Shown here: positions 53,713 through 62,720 of the stretch, in pieces | Position numbering within the stretch: the first letter of the stretch is position 1 | How the letters are laid out: each line of letters opens with the position of its first letter | From: Orenia marismortui DSM 5156 | GTDB taxonomy: Bacteria > Bacillota > Halanaerobiia > Halobacteroidales > Halobacteroidaceae | Direction of reading: 5' to 3' | Length of the DNA stretch: 64,000 nt | Assembly (NCBI RefSeq): GCF_000379025.1 | Contig: NZ_KB900621.1 | Location: forward strand, 53,928-117,927 | Notes under the pieces: generated by a model | Database searches by the model: none | Told to the model about the DNA's origin: nothing | Seen by the model: the letters and a program-made list of their open reading frames with translations, nothing else | Made by a program: the position numbers and the translations under genes

Positions 53713-55389
53713 GTGATTCAACTGTTTAATAAATCTGGGGCTAAAAGTAAGAAGCATTTTAAGGGAAATACAATCTTTAATAAATTATTATCAATTTTAT
53801 TAGGGATAACTCTTATAATTACTATTCTAATAGGTTCTTTTTCCTACTTTAATTTTAAAGGATCCTTATTAGACACATCTAAAAAGCAATTAATGATGAT
53901 TGCTAGATCAACGGCTTCTAATATGCATAGAATTGTTGAAAACTCAATGAGAAATAAGAGGGCAGATCAAATTAAGCCAGCTATGATTTTATTTATGAAT
54001 ATGACTGATTTAACAGAAACGTTGACCAATATTACCCGTGAAGTATTTGAACCATTAAATTTAAAGGGAAATATATTTGTTCTTGATAAAGATGGAAAGG
54101 TTTTGATGCATAGTCGTTCAGATAATAAGGTTGAAAGTTATGCTGATAATGAATTCTTTAAAGTTATTTCTGAAGATAAGAGAAATAAGATCACTTATGA
54201 TACAGAGGATCAAAGTAAAGGCTTAGCTAGGGTATCAACTAGTGACTATGTTGAAAGAAGTGAAAATGGTATTGAATATACAGCAGCATATGCTAAAATA
54301 GCTTCTTTAGACTGGACAGTTGTTGTAGATGCAGAAACAGAAGATATTGTAGCTGCTGCTCATAAGGTTAGAAATATTGTTGTTCTATTAGGGATTATTG
54401 CTATATTAGTTGTTGGTTTGATTGCTGCTTGGTTAGCAAAGAGATTATCTAATCCACTTAAGAAGACTGTTGAAGGTATGAAGAAAATGGCTAAGGGTGA
54501 TTTTACAGCCACTTTAGATATTGATCGCAAAGATGAATTAGGTATGTTAGCAACTAGTTTCAATAAGATGAGTGAACAACAATCTAAGATGATTAATGAT
54601 ATCAAGGGCATTATAGATAGTTTAAATTCTTCTAGTAGTGAGTTAACAGTAACTTTAGATGATTTTACCCATGATGTAAACTCTACTTTGGATCAGGTTA
54701 ATAAAATATCCGCTTCTACTCAACAGGTATCAGCAAGTAGTGAACAAGTAGGTTCAATGGCAGAACAGACTAAGGATATTGTTGGTGATGGTAACAAAGC
54801 AATTAAACTTGTTGTAGAACAGATGGCTAAGATAAAGCAGACAGTAGAGAATTCAGTTGAGGTAATTGGCAATCTAGATAAGAAATCATTGCAAATTGGT
54901 GAAATTGTAGAATTAATTACTTCAATTTCTGAGCAGACTAATTTATTAGCATTAAATGCTGCTATTGAGGCGGCTAGAGCAGGCGAGGCAGGAAAAGGAT
55001 TTGCTGTTGTAGCAGATGAAATTAGAGATTTAGCAAGTCAATCTGCCAGGGCAGCAGATAAGATACAGGGCTTAATTGGTGAAACTCAGGATGAATCTGA
55101 TAAGGCAGTGGAAGCGATTCAAAAAGGAACCGAAGAAGTAGAAAATGGTGAAAAGGTTATTAGTAGAGCTGGTAAGGCTTTTGAAGGTATTAAAGAGGCA
55201 ACAAATGAAACAGCAATACAGATGGATGAAACTACTAGAGCTACTCAAGAATTAGCTGCTAGCGCTGGGGAAGTAGTTAAGGTGGTGGGTGATTTAGAAG
55301 AGATTTCAAGGGCAATTTCAAATACATCTACTGATTTAGATAATAAAGCTGAAAAATTAGAAAATATGATTTCACAATTTAAGGTTTAA
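53713..55389 (+). CDS. Methyl-accepting chemotaxis protein with Cache sensor
   Basis: A membrane receptor that feeds CheA/CheW. A first helix (about 24-44) is followed by an extracellular Cache-type sensor (about 45-215) and a second helix (about 220-241). A HAMP domain (about 242-295, [20 protein letters not shown]) follows, then a long signalling coiled coil. The hairpin tip [20 protein letters not shown] is perfectly kept near residue 410. Ligand is unknown. GTG at 53713 overlaps the GGGGTGA ribosome site; CTG at 53722 is a plausible alternative start ([10 protein letters not shown]). It is convergent with cheR. Confidence 0.93.
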   Translation: MIQLFNKSGAKSKKHFKGNTIFNKLLSILLGITLIITILIGSFSYFNFKGSLLDTSKKQLMMIARSTASNMHRIVENSMRNKRADQIKPAMILFMNMTDLTETLTNITREVFEPLNLKGNIFVLDKDGKVLMHSRSDNKVESYADNEFFKVISEDKRNKITYDTEDQSKGLARVSTSDYVERSENGIEYTAAYAKIASLDWTVVVDAETEDIVAAAHKVRNIVVLLGIIAILVVGLIAAWLAKRLSNPLKKTVEGMKKMAKGDFTATLDIDRKDELGMLATSFNKMSEQQSKMINDIKGIIDSLNSSSSELTVTLDDFTHDVNSTLDQVNKISASTQQVSASSEQVGSMAEQTKDIVGDGNKAIKLVVEQMAKIKQTVENSVEVIGNLDKKSLQIGEIVELITSISEQTNLLALNAAIEAARAGEAGKGFAVVADEIRDLASQSARAADKIQGLIGETQDESDKAVEAIQKGTEEVENGEKVISRAGKAFEGIKEATNETAIQMDETTRATQELAASAGEVVKVVGDLEEISRAISNTSTDLDNKAEKLENMISQFKV

Positions 55390-55428
55390 AAAATGAGAAA
55401 TTGGGGGAACCCAATTTCTCATTTTTTT
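55390..55428. terminator. Bidirectional terminator between MCP and cheR
   Basis: AAATGAGAAATTGGG pairs with CCCAATTTCTCATTT around GGAA, with a T run on each side. Confidence 0.9.
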
Positions 55429-56200
55429 ACTGTTTCTTTTGATAAAATGAATTATATACTTTGTTTAAATTGAATTGATCTGGTTTAAGAAGGTATTCTG
55501 TATTACCCAAAAACAAGATACCGTCATTTACCAGAGAATTACTTAGTTTGGTTGTTAATTGATCCTTTACTTCTTTTGTAAAGTAGATAAATACATTTCT
55601 ACATAGGATAAGATCTAAGTTATTATCATATCTGTCTTTTAATAGATCAAGTCTACTAAATTGAACTCTACTCATAATTTTAGAATCTAGTTGATAATGG
55701 TCATCTTTTTTAGTAAAATACTTATTAAGAATCTCTTTTGGTACTTTTTTTAGGGCATTATCTTTATATTTTCCAGCTTTCGCTTCTGCTAATATACTAG
55801 GATCAATGTCTGTCGCTTTAATTTGATACCTGTTTGCTTTGATACCTAATTCATTAAGAATAATAGCTAAAGTATAAGCCTCACAACCATTAGATGCTGC
55901 AGCGCTCCAAATCTTAATCTTATTCTTCTTATTAAATAATTCTGGGAAAATTTTATTTTGTAAATATTCATAGTTTTTTGGATTCCGGAAAAATTCAGAT
56001 GTATTAATTGTCATATGCTCTAAAAAGGCTTCTTGAAAATCTGAATTACTACCAAGTTTATTCAAGCAACTTTTATAATCTTTTATATTGTGTTTTTTCA
56101 TTAAATTATTAATTCGCCTTTTAACTCGGTTTTCTTTATAGCTATTAAGGTCTAATTTGATTTTATTTGATGCTTTATCTAAAAATTCAGGGAATTTCAT
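55427..56200 (-). CDS. cheR: Chemotaxis protein methyltransferase CheR
   Basis: CheR methylates glutamates of chemoreceptors with SAM. The N-terminal helical domain (about 1-75) includes HMTINTSEFFRNPKNYEYL, the family block. The SAM-binding motif is IWSAAASNGCEAYTLAIIL near 98; the usual Gly-Cys-Ser-Xaa-Gly reads Ala-Ala-Ser-Asn-Gly here, a mild variation. DLILCRNVFIYF near 191 is intact. It has 257 residues and is an orphan opposite a receptor gene. AGGAGG precedes the ATG. Confidence 0.93.
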   Translation of the reverse strand: MKFPEFLDKASNKIKLDLNSYKENRVKRRINNLMKKHNIKDYKSCLNKLGSNSDFQEAFLEHMTINTSEFFRNPKNYEYLQNKIFPELFNKKNKIKIWSAAASNGCEAYTLAIILNELGIKANRYQIKATDIDPSILAEAKAGKYKDNALKKVPKEILNKYFTKKDDHYQLDSKIMSRVQFSRLDLLKDRYDNNLDLILCRNVFIYFTKEVKDQLTTKLSNSLVNDGILFLGNTEYLLKPDQFNLNKVYNSFYQKKQ

Positions 56201-56370
56201 TATTAACCTCCTTGGTAATATTTGTCACAACAGATATAATATTATGTTTATTTTGTTTTATTTATTTAATATACTTGATATATTAATAGTTTCCTTTTGA
56301 ATTCTTTAAATCCTTTTTTTAATAGAGAAATAATCAAAATTGTTATTTTAATTTATATATATTAAAGGAG

Positions 56371-57174
56371 ATGATTGTAATTAGTTTAGAAGTATGTACT
56401 TTAGCCAGTGGTAGCTCTGGTAATGCTATCTATATAGGCTCTAAAAATAATAAAATATTAGTTGATGCTGGGTTAAGTGGAAAGAGGATTAATAATAAAT
56501 TGAAGGAAATTAATTTAAATGTGAATGAGTTAGATGCAATCTTAATCACTCATGAACATAATGACCATATTCAAGGAGCAGGAGTTCTGTCTAGAAGATG
56601 TGATTTGCCTATTTATGCAAGCAAAGGCACTTGGGAAGAAGCTGAGTCTAAGTTAGGAAACATAGCTGATAAGAATAAATTTATTATTGATACTAATGGT
56701 TTTGATATTGGCGACTGTTATATTAATCCTTTTAATATCTCTCATGATGCGAAGGAACCTGTTGGTTATGCTATTACTTCAGAAAAAGCTAAAGTAGCTA
56801 TAGCTACTGATATGGGTGAGATTACCCAAGAAGTAAAATCTCAAATTATTGATTCTGATTTAGTTGTATTAGAATCAAACCATGATTTAGAAATGCTAAA
56901 GATAGGTCCTTACCCTTGGTCACTTAAGAAGAGAGTGATGGGGGTTAAAGGTCATTTATCAAATGATGATGCAGGGGCTGCAGTAGTGGAATTAGCTCAA
57001 AATGCTGTTTCTCGTATATTATTAGCTCATTTAAGCAAAGATAATAATGTGCCTGAATTGGCTTATCTGACTATCAAAAATATGCTTGTTGATGCAGGTA
57101 TTAAGTTAGACAAAGATATAAAGCTAGGTTTTGCTTTACAAGATAAGGTTAGCCCTCTCTATCAAGTTGGCTAA
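56371..57174 (+). CDS. walJ: WalJ/YycJ-type metallo-beta-lactamase-fold hydrolase
   Basis: A cytosolic MBL-fold phosphodiesterase or nuclease linked to cell division and DNA replication coordination. Family opening: LEVCTLASGSSGNAIYIGS. The metal motif is ITHEHNDHIQGAGVL near 59, and a conserved His is in ISHDAKEPVGYAI near 129. The ATG at 56371 directly abuts the ribosome site AAAGGAG. Homologues usually begin Met-Ser-Leu, which would put the start at ATT 56380, 9 nt after GGAG. An AUU start is therefore possible. It is followed by htrA and rlmH, the classic wal-locus order, but walRK are not in the window. Confidence 0.9.
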   Translation: MIVISLEVCTLASGSSGNAIYIGSKNNKILVDAGLSGKRINNKLKEINLNVNELDAILITHEHNDHIQGAGVLSRRCDLPIYASKGTWEEAESKLGNIADKNKFIIDTNGFDIGDCYINPFNISHDAKEPVGYAITSEKAKVAIATDMGEITQEVKSQIIDSDLVVLESNHDLEMLKIGPYPWSLKKRVMGVKGHLSNDDAGAAVVELAQNAVSRILLAHLSKDNNVPELAYLTIKNMLVDAGIKLDKDIKLGFALQDKVSPLYQVG

Positions 57175-57191
57175 ATTAAAAAGAGGTGAAA

Positions 57192-58382
57192 ATGATGGAA
57201 TTATTCTCTCAAAATGATTATTATGAGCATAAATCTACTATTAAATCCTATATTATTATTGCAATAATGGGTATATTATTGGGTGTAAGCTTAATTTATT
57301 TTTTTTCTCAACAGACAACTGCTAGTATGGAAAAGGAAAAAGAACTAGGAGAAGTAATTCAAAATTCTAATTTAAAAGATAAGGAAGAAACAAATCAAGA
57401 TCTACCTAAGCAACAAGAAGTAATTTCTAAAGAGGGGAATTTGAATGTAATTGACGTGGTAAAGAAAGTTGGACCTGGAATAGTAAAAATAAAAACTGTG
57501 AGAGAACGGATAATTTATGATTTTTTTGCCCGTAAAACTGAACAGCAGGTTGAAGGAGAAGGTTCAGGAGTTATTCTTAATCAAGAAGGGTATATCATTA
57601 CTAATAATCACGTAGTTGAAGGTGCTAATAAGATTAAAGTAATTCTTCCCAAAAATGATCAAGAATATTTGGGAGAAGTAATAGGTCGTGATCCTGTAAC
57701 AGATTTAGCAGTAGTGAAGATAGAGACAAATAAGGATATTTTACCTAGAGTAAATTTTGGAGATTCTAGTAACTTAGAAGTTGGGGAATTAGCCATTGCT
57801 ATTGGTAATCCCTATGGCTTTTCTAATACTGTAACAACTGGAGTGATTAGTGCTTTAGGTAGAGACCTGCCTATACAAGAAGGTGTAGAGTTAACTAATA
57901 TGATTCAAACTGATGCTGCTATTAACCCAGGAAATAGTGGTGGTGCATTATTAAATAGTCAGGGTAAAGTTGTAGGAATTAATACTGCTATTATTAGACA
58001 AGCTCAAGGATTAGGCTTTGCTATCCCAATAAATACTGCTAAAGATATAGCTAATAAATTAATTAAGAATGGTAAGATTATTAGGCCTTGGATTGGAATC
58101 TATGGTGGTGATATAACTCCTGATATAGCTAAAGAGTATGGTCTTGATTATGAATATGGGGTATATATTGCTAGAGTTATAGAAAATAGTCCTGCTGATA
58201 AAGCAGGTTTAGAGCAAGGTGATATAATCACCCTAATAGAAGAACAGCAAGTTGAAGGAATGGATAGATTAAAAGATATTTTGAAAAGTTATGATATAAA
58301 TGATAAGATTACTTTATTAGTTCATCGAGAAAATAAAACTTTTAACCTTAGATTGAGATTAGAAGAACGACCAATAGAATAG
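57192..58382 (+). CDS. htrA: HtrA/DegP-type S1C serine protease with PDZ domain
   Basis: A membrane-anchored quality-control protease facing outside the cytoplasm. One N-terminal helix (about 19-39) anchors it. The trypsin-like domain has the catalytic His in TNNHVVEG near 140, Asp in DPVTDLAVVKI near 171 and Ser in NPGNSGGALLNS near 249. One PDZ domain (about 300-390) ends the protein, with ENSPADKAGLEQGDII. AAGAGGTG precedes two adjacent ATG codons (57192, 57195), and either could be used. It lies 11 nt after walJ, so the two are co-transcribed. Confidence 0.95.
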   Translation: MMELFSQNDYYEHKSTIKSYIIIAIMGILLGVSLIYFFSQQTTASMEKEKELGEVIQNSNLKDKEETNQDLPKQQEVISKEGNLNVIDVVKKVGPGIVKIKTVRERIIYDFFARKTEQQVEGEGSGVILNQEGYIITNNHVVEGANKIKVILPKNDQEYLGEVIGRDPVTDLAVVKIETNKDILPRVNFGDSSNLEVGELAIAIGNPYGFSNTVTTGVISALGRDLPIQEGVELTNMIQTDAAINPGNSGGALLNSQGKVVGINTAIIRQAQGLGFAIPINTAKDIANKLIKNGKIIRPWIGIYGGDITPDIAKEYGLDYEYGVYIARVIENSPADKAGLEQGDIITLIEEQQVEGMDRLKDILKSYDINDKITLLVHRENKTFNLRLRLEERPIE

Positions 58383-58388
58383 AAAATA

Positions 58389-58420
58389 AAAGGACTAGCT
58401 TTAAGCTAGTCTTTTATTAA
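58389..58420 (+). terminator. Hairpin/terminator between htrA and rlmH
   Basis: AAAAGGACTAGCTT pairs with AAGCTAGTCTTTTA. The short T run suggests only partial termination. Confidence 0.7.
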
Positions 58421-58439
58421 GTTTTAAGGGGTGATGAAG

Positions 58440-58919
58440 GTGAATATTAAGGTGATTTCAGTAGGAAAGATTAAAGAAAATTATATTAATCAAGGCATTA
58501 ATGAGTTTGTTAAGAGATTACAAAGACATGTAAATTTAGAGATTATAGAGGTTAAAGATGAACGGATATCAGGTAATTTGAGTTCCTCTGAGATGAATCA
58601 GGTTAAAGAAGAAGAGGCAGATAAAATTTTGGATAAGATAGATAATAGGTCTTATACCATAGCTTTAGATCCTCAAGGTAAGCCTATGACTTCAGAAGGA
58701 TTAGCAAAATCTATTAGTAATTTACAGGTTCAAGGCTATAGTAGTATCGAATTTATTATTGGTGGGGCATTAGGATTACATCAAAAAATAAGAGATACAG
58801 CAGATTATGTTTTGAGTTTTTCTCATATGACCTTTACTCATCAGATGATTAGATTAATATTATTAGAACAGGTTTATCGTGCTTTTAAGATTATGAAGAA
58901 TGAACCTTATCATTTGTAG
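58440..58919 (+). CDS. rlmH: 23S rRNA pseudouridine-1915 N3-methyltransferase
   Basis: RlmH is a SPOUT-class enzyme that methylates pseudouridine 1915 in helix 69 of 23S rRNA on assembled ribosomes. The N-terminus NIKVISVGKIKENYINQGIN and the C-terminal knot IEFIIGGALGLHQKI near 108, then SFSHMTFTHQMIRLILLEQVYRA-type sequence, are diagnostic. The GTG at 58440 gives exactly the canonical 159 residues and lies about 8 nt after AAGGGG; GTG 58431 and ATG 58434 are too close to that site. Confidence 0.96.
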   Translation: MNIKVISVGKIKENYINQGINEFVKRLQRHVNLEIIEVKDERISGNLSSSEMNQVKEEEADKILDKIDNRSYTIALDPQGKPMTSEGLAKSISNLQVQGYSSIEFIIGGALGLHQKIRDTADYVLSFSHMTFTHQMIRLILLEQVYRAFKIMKNEPYHL

Positions 58920-59017
58920 GAAGGGTAGATTTATATAATCGATTGCAGGATAATATTTCTTTACAAAGAATAATTATTAATAGTACATAAGTATATATAA
59001 TTTTAGGAGGTAAGATA

Positions 59018-59527
59018 ATGTTAGCAGAGAGATTATTAGAAGAATTGAATGAACAGCTAAGGTATGAATATGAATCAGCTCATTATTATTTAGCAATAGC
59101 AGCTTATTTTAAAGCTGAAGATCTAGAAGGTTTTGCTCATTTCTTTGAAATTCAAGCAGAAGAAGAGCGTTTTCATGCTCAAAAGTTTGCTAATTTTATT
59201 GATGAGATGGGGGAGAGAGTTGTTATAAAAGCTCTTGGAGAGCCAAGAAATGAATTTGATTCTATTGCTGATGCAATTGAGTATGCTTTACACCATGAGG
59301 AAAGTGTTACTAGACGAATCTATAAATTAATGGATATTGCTCAAGAAGAGAGCTGTTATCCAGCTATTAGTATGTTACAATGGTTTGTTGATGAGCAAGT
59401 TGAAGAGGAAGCAACAATGGATGGATTATTGAAGAAGGTAGAGAGAATTGGTGAGAATGGAAATGGAATTTATATGTTAGATAGTGAATTAGCTCAAAGA
59501 ACTTTTACTCCTCCTGCTGGAGAGTAA
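59018..59527 (+). CDS. ftn: Ferritin
   Basis: A 169-residue four-helix ferritin that oxidises and stores iron. The ferroxidase ligands appear in LRYEYESAHYYLAIAAYF (about 14-31) and AEEERFHAQKF (about 47-57). A third block EEEATMDGLLKKV near 130 completes the pattern. There is no haem-binding Met of bacterioferritins at the usual place, so the non-haem type is likely. AGGAGG precedes the ATG. An AATAATTATT palindrome near 58970-58979 could be a metal-regulator site, but this is weak. Confidence 0.93.
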   Translation: MLAERLLEELNEQLRYEYESAHYYLAIAAYFKAEDLEGFAHFFEIQAEEERFHAQKFANFIDEMGERVVIKALGEPRNEFDSIADAIEYALHHEESVTRRIYKLMDIAQEESCYPAISMLQWFVDEQVEEEATMDGLLKKVERIGENGNGIYMLDSELAQRTFTPPAGE

Positions 59528-59535
59528 CTAGATAG

Positions 59536-59571
59536 GAAGAACCTTCATTTTATATGGGGGTTCTTTTTATT
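59536..59571 (+). terminator. Terminator after ferritin
   Basis: GAAGAACC pairs with GGTTCTTTTT around a loose loop. Confidence 0.65.
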
Positions 59572-59582
59572 TGATTATTTTC

Positions 59583-59611
59583 TTGACAGCTACTATACCG
59601 AACGGTATAAT
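59583..59611 (+). promoter_or_regulatory. tetR promoter with operator in its spacer
   Basis: TTGACA (59583-59588), a 17-nt spacer and TATAAT (59606-59611) form a consensus promoter. The palindrome TATACCGAACGGTATA (59594-59609) lies in the spacer and enters the -10 box, ideal for autorepression by the TetR protein encoded next. Confidence 0.88.
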
Positions 59612-59652
59612 AAGTTTAAGGTTAATTAATGTTTTAGGAGGTGAAATATGGT

Positions 59653-60219
59653 ATGAATAATCGTTCTAAAATCATAGAAGTAGCCCTTAAACTTTTTGCT
59701 ATACGTGGTTATGATGGGGTTGGTGTAAAGGAGATAGCTGAATGTGCAGGTGTTACTAAGCCTACTCTTTATCATTATTTTGGTAATAAAAAGGGACTTT
59801 TAGAGATAGTTTTGGAAGAAAAATTTTCTCGATTAAATACTTTAGTTGAAGAAGCATTAGTTTATAATCATGATTTACCTTTGACTTTAAATAAGATAGC
59901 AGCTGCTTATTTTAATTTTGCAAAAGAAAAAGATACATTTTATAGGATGCAATTGGCGATGAGTTTTGCACCACCTGAAAGTGAAGCCAGTAAAGTAGTT
60001 AGCAAATATATTAAAGAACAGTATGAAATGCTAGAAGGTCTATTTATTAAAGCAAGTGAAGATCATGGTAATATGAAGGGAAGACATAAAGCTTATGCTG
60101 CTACTTTCTTAGGAATGATTAATACATATATTACTTTATTTTTAACAGGGGAATTAGAGTTAGAAGAGCAGTTAACCTATCAGGCAGTTCATCAATTTAT
60201 GCATGGGATTTATTCTTAA
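59653..60219 (+). CDS. TetR-family transcriptional regulator
   Basis: The N-terminal DNA-binding domain has IIEVALKLFAIRGYDGVGVK, then EIAECAGVTKPTLYHYFGNK, the textbook TetR helix-turn-helix. The remaining helical domain (about 70-188) binds an unknown ligand. I start at ATG 59653, 11 nt after AGGAGG; the GTG at 59641 lies within that site. Matching palindromes (TATACCGANCGGTATA-type) occur in its own promoter and in the promoter just downstream, so it probably represses itself and the GH13 gene. Confidence 0.9.
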   Translation: MNNRSKIIEVALKLFAIRGYDGVGVKEIAECAGVTKPTLYHYFGNKKGLLEIVLEEKFSRLNTLVEEALVYNHDLPLTLNKIAAAYFNFAKEKDTFYRMQLAMSFAPPESEASKVVSKYIKEQYEMLEGLFIKASEDHGNMKGRHKAYAATFLGMINTYITLFLTGELELEEQLTYQAVHQFMHGIYS

Positions 60220-60230
60220 TGATTATTTTT

Positions 60231-60258
60231 TTGAGTTTTTTATACCGATCGGTATATT
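60231..60258 (+). promoter_or_regulatory. Second TetR-operator promoter, upstream of the GH13 gene
   Basis: TTGAGT (60231-60236), a 16-nt spacer and TATATT (60253-60258) overlap the perfect palindrome TATACCGATCGGTATA (60241-60256). It differs from the tetR operator only at the centre. Confidence 0.75.
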
Positions 60259-60303
60259 AATGTTAAATTTTAAGATGAAATTTAACAATGGTGTTATAGA
60301 TAG

Positions 60304-60404
60304 ATAAAGCGATAGTTTTGGAGTTAGGCGTTAGGAGCTAGGACATAGAAAGATCTTACTAACTCCTATGACCTATCACCTAGCACCTAAAAGTGTCTCT
60401 TTAT
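60304..60404. repeat. Heptad palindrome element, NNNTAGG family, second copy
   Basis: It is nearly identical to 37338-37438, with matches continuing into the flanks (ATTAAGTTT on the right, GTTATAGA on the left). It lies in the 5' untranslated region between the operator promoter and the GH13 gene. The 23-kb separation and shared arms show duplication by mobility. Confidence 0.85.
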
Positions 60405-60485
60405 ACCTATTAAGTTTTATTTTAAAGTTGTTTATCTATATAAATATTGATTAAATGACTTAAAAATTATAAGGAGGAATTAATT

Positions 60486-61853
60486 ATGAAAAGCTGGGCT
60501 AATGATTCTGTTTTTTATCACATTTATCCCTTGGGTCTATGTGGAGCTCCTAAGGAGAATGATTTTTCTTTACCTGTAAACTATAGATTAGATAAGTTAT
60601 ATGATTGGGTTGAACACTTAAAGGATTTAGGAATAAATGCTATGTATTTAGGACCTGTATTTGAGTCAAATAGTCATGGTTATGATACTAAAGATTATTA
60701 TCAAGTTGACCGAAGATTAGGTGATAATCAAAGCTTAGCAAAGTTAATAGCTTATTTGCAAGATAATGGAATCAGAGTAATCTTAGATGGTGTTTTTAAT
60801 CATGTAGGTAGAGAGTTTTGGGCTTTTAAGGATGTCTTAGAAAAACAGCAAGATTCAAAGTATTGTAATTGGTTTGCTGGTTTAGATTTTAACTATCAAA
60901 GTCCTTATGGTGATCCTTTTACTTATGAGGCTTGGGAAGGGCACTATAATTTAGTTAAATTAAATCTCAAGAATAAAGATGTTAAAGAATACCTTTTTAA
61001 TGCAGTTAAAGAATGGATTAATCAGTTTAATATCGATGGCTTGAGATTAGATGCAGCAGACTGTCTAGATAAGAATTTCATAGTTGAATTAGGAGAGTTA
61101 TGTAGAGGGATTAGAAGTGACTTTTGGATATTAGGGGAAGTAATTCATGGTGATTATAGAAAGTGGGCTGGAGCAGCTATGATGGATTCTATAACTAATT
61201 ATGAATGTTATAAAGGCTTATATTCAAGCCATAATGATAAAAATTACTTTGAAATTGCTTATTCTCTTAAGCGCCAATTCGGAGAAGAAGGAATATATAA
61301 GCATTTACCACTATATAATTTTGTAGATAATCATGATGTAAATAGAATTAGCACTACTCTTGATAATCCTGCCTACTTGTACCCATTACATATTCTCTTA
61401 TTTATGATGCCAGGAGTTCCTGCGATTTATTATGGAAGTGAATGGGGAATAGATGGTAAAAAGGTAGATGGTAAGGATGATCCGCTCAGACCAGAATTAA
61501 AGATTAGTAAAGTAGCTGAGACTAGTCTACATCGAGATTTAGTAAATGTTATTAAGTCTCTTGCCGATATAAGAAAAAGCTTTGAATCTTTACGTTATGG
61601 TAGCTATAGTGAAATTTTTGTGGATCATCAGCAATTTTCCTTTTTAAGAGAGTATGAAGGTGAAAAGTTATTAGTAGTAGTTAATTCTTCAGATAAAGCT
61701 TTAGATCTTAATTTAGATATTGATTTAGTAGGTGAATATAAATTAAAGGATTTATTAAATGGTGGAGAGGAATTTCTTATAAATAATAATAAAGCTAAAA
61801 TAAAAAATATTCCACCTTATTTTGGAAGAATTATGAAGTTAGAAAAACAATAA
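60486..61853 (+). CDS. GH13 alpha-amylase-family enzyme (cyclomaltodextrinase/neopullulanase-like)
   Basis: A cytosolic alpha-glucan hydrolase; there is no signal peptide. The (beta/alpha)8 signatures are present: region I DGVFNH (101-106), nucleophile Asp189 in GLRLDAAD, acid/base Glu218 in LGEVIHG and the third Asp284 in VDNHD. At 455 residues with a short C-terminal beta domain, it lacks the N-terminal CBM34 domain of many cyclomaltodextrinases. It would suit degradation of imported maltodextrins. A TetR-operator promoter and a heptad palindrome precede it. AAGGAGG lies 9 nt before the ATG. Confidence 0.88.
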   Translation: MKSWANDSVFYHIYPLGLCGAPKENDFSLPVNYRLDKLYDWVEHLKDLGINAMYLGPVFESNSHGYDTKDYYQVDRRLGDNQSLAKLIAYLQDNGIRVILDGVFNHVGREFWAFKDVLEKQQDSKYCNWFAGLDFNYQSPYGDPFTYEAWEGHYNLVKLNLKNKDVKEYLFNAVKEWINQFNIDGLRLDAADCLDKNFIVELGELCRGIRSDFWILGEVIHGDYRKWAGAAMMDSITNYECYKGLYSSHNDKNYFEIAYSLKRQFGEEGIYKHLPLYNFVDNHDVNRISTTLDNPAYLYPLHILLFMMPGVPAIYYGSEWGIDGKKVDGKDDPLRPELKISKVAETSLHRDLVNVIKSLADIRKSFESLRYGSYSEIFVDHQQFSFLREYEGEKLLVVVNSSDKALDLNLDIDLVGEYKLKDLLNGGEEFLINNNKAKIKNIPPYFGRIMKLEKQ

Positions 61854-61859
61854 ATCATA

Positions 61860-61897
61860 AAAACTCTTTGTTTAAAATTAAACAAAGAGTTTTTTAA
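61860..61897 (+). terminator. Terminator after the GH13 gene
   Basis: AAAACTCTTTGTTTAA pairs with TTAAACAAAGAGTTTT, followed by TTAATTT. Confidence 0.9.
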
Positions 61898-62068
61898 TTT
61901 TAAGATTATAAAATTAATGTTTTTTAGCTAAATAAATTTAACTGACTAGTCAAGAATGTTATTTCTTGGTGAACTTATTTTATAAAAATCACTTTGAGCT
62001 ATTCTATAGAATATGATATAGATAGGTATCTTTGTTATATTCCTTAAGATAATAAAGGAGGTGATAGT

Positions 62069-62671
62069 ATGATTTATAGGGTAAGACCTGGAGATACTCT
62101 TTATGAAATTGCTCAGCGTTTTAGGACTACTGTTCAGAATTTAGTAGAGTTAAATGATATTGAGAATCCTGATTTAGTAGAAGTTGGTCAAGTATTAGTT
62201 GTACCTGGAGCTGAAGAGGATTTAGAAGAAAGAGAAGAGATTAGAGAAGGTGAAAGAAGAGTAGAGTATAGAACTAAGAATTTTGATTATATAGTAGTTA
62301 ATGGATTGTTAATTGTAATGTTTACTGATCAAGACAGCTATGAGGCTGGAGAATATGTTAAGGTTAATTTAGTAAAAACTAATATCACTAACACTCCAAT
62401 TAAGTTAAGTTATAAGTCAGGTCAAAGGATTGAGTTAGTAGCTTATAATAGAGGTCAGAGAATATGGAGCTGGTCAGCGGATCAGATGTTTACTCAGGCT
62501 ACTAAGGTAATTACTTTAGAACCTGGAGAGTCTTTAGTTTATAAAGAAATTTGGGATCAAGAGAGTGATCGTGGTGTAGATATTGATCAAGGAGTATATC
62601 GGATTCAAGGTTGGAATGTAGCTAAAGAGGTTAGTGACTATAGACTTGATGTGTTTATTGCAATTGAATAA
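62069..62671 (+). CDS. LysM plus BsuPI-domain protein
   Basis: The first 47 residues are one LysM module (YRVRPGDTLYEIAQRFRTTV, then ending GQVLVVPG), a peptidoglycan- or spore-coat-binding unit. An acidic linker (about 48-68) follows. Residues about 80-198 resemble BsuPI, the intracellular proteinase inhibitor fold: YKSGQRIELVAYNRGQRIWS and ITLEPGESLVYKEIWDQ, then QGVYRIQGW. There is no signal peptide, so a spore-coat or cytosolic location is possible. AAAGGAGGTGAT precedes the ATG, a very strong site. Confidence 0.82.
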   Translation: MIYRVRPGDTLYEIAQRFRTTVQNLVELNDIENPDLVEVGQVLVVPGAEEDLEEREEIREGERRVEYRTKNFDYIVVNGLLIVMFTDQDSYEAGEYVKVNLVKTNITNTPIKLSYKSGQRIELVAYNRGQRIWSWSADQMFTQATKVITLEPGESLVYKEIWDQESDRGVDIDQGVYRIQGWNVAKEVSDYRLDVFIAIE

Positions 62672-62686
62672 TAAGTAGTAAAAATT

Positions 62687-62720
62687 AAAAGGGCAGATTA
62701 TAAATTCTGCCCTTATTTTA
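62687..62720. terminator. Bidirectional terminator between the LysM and YbjQ genes
   Basis: AAAAGGGCAGAAT-type arms pair around a TATAA loop; the right arm overlaps the 3' end of the YbjQ gene. Confidence 0.8.
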
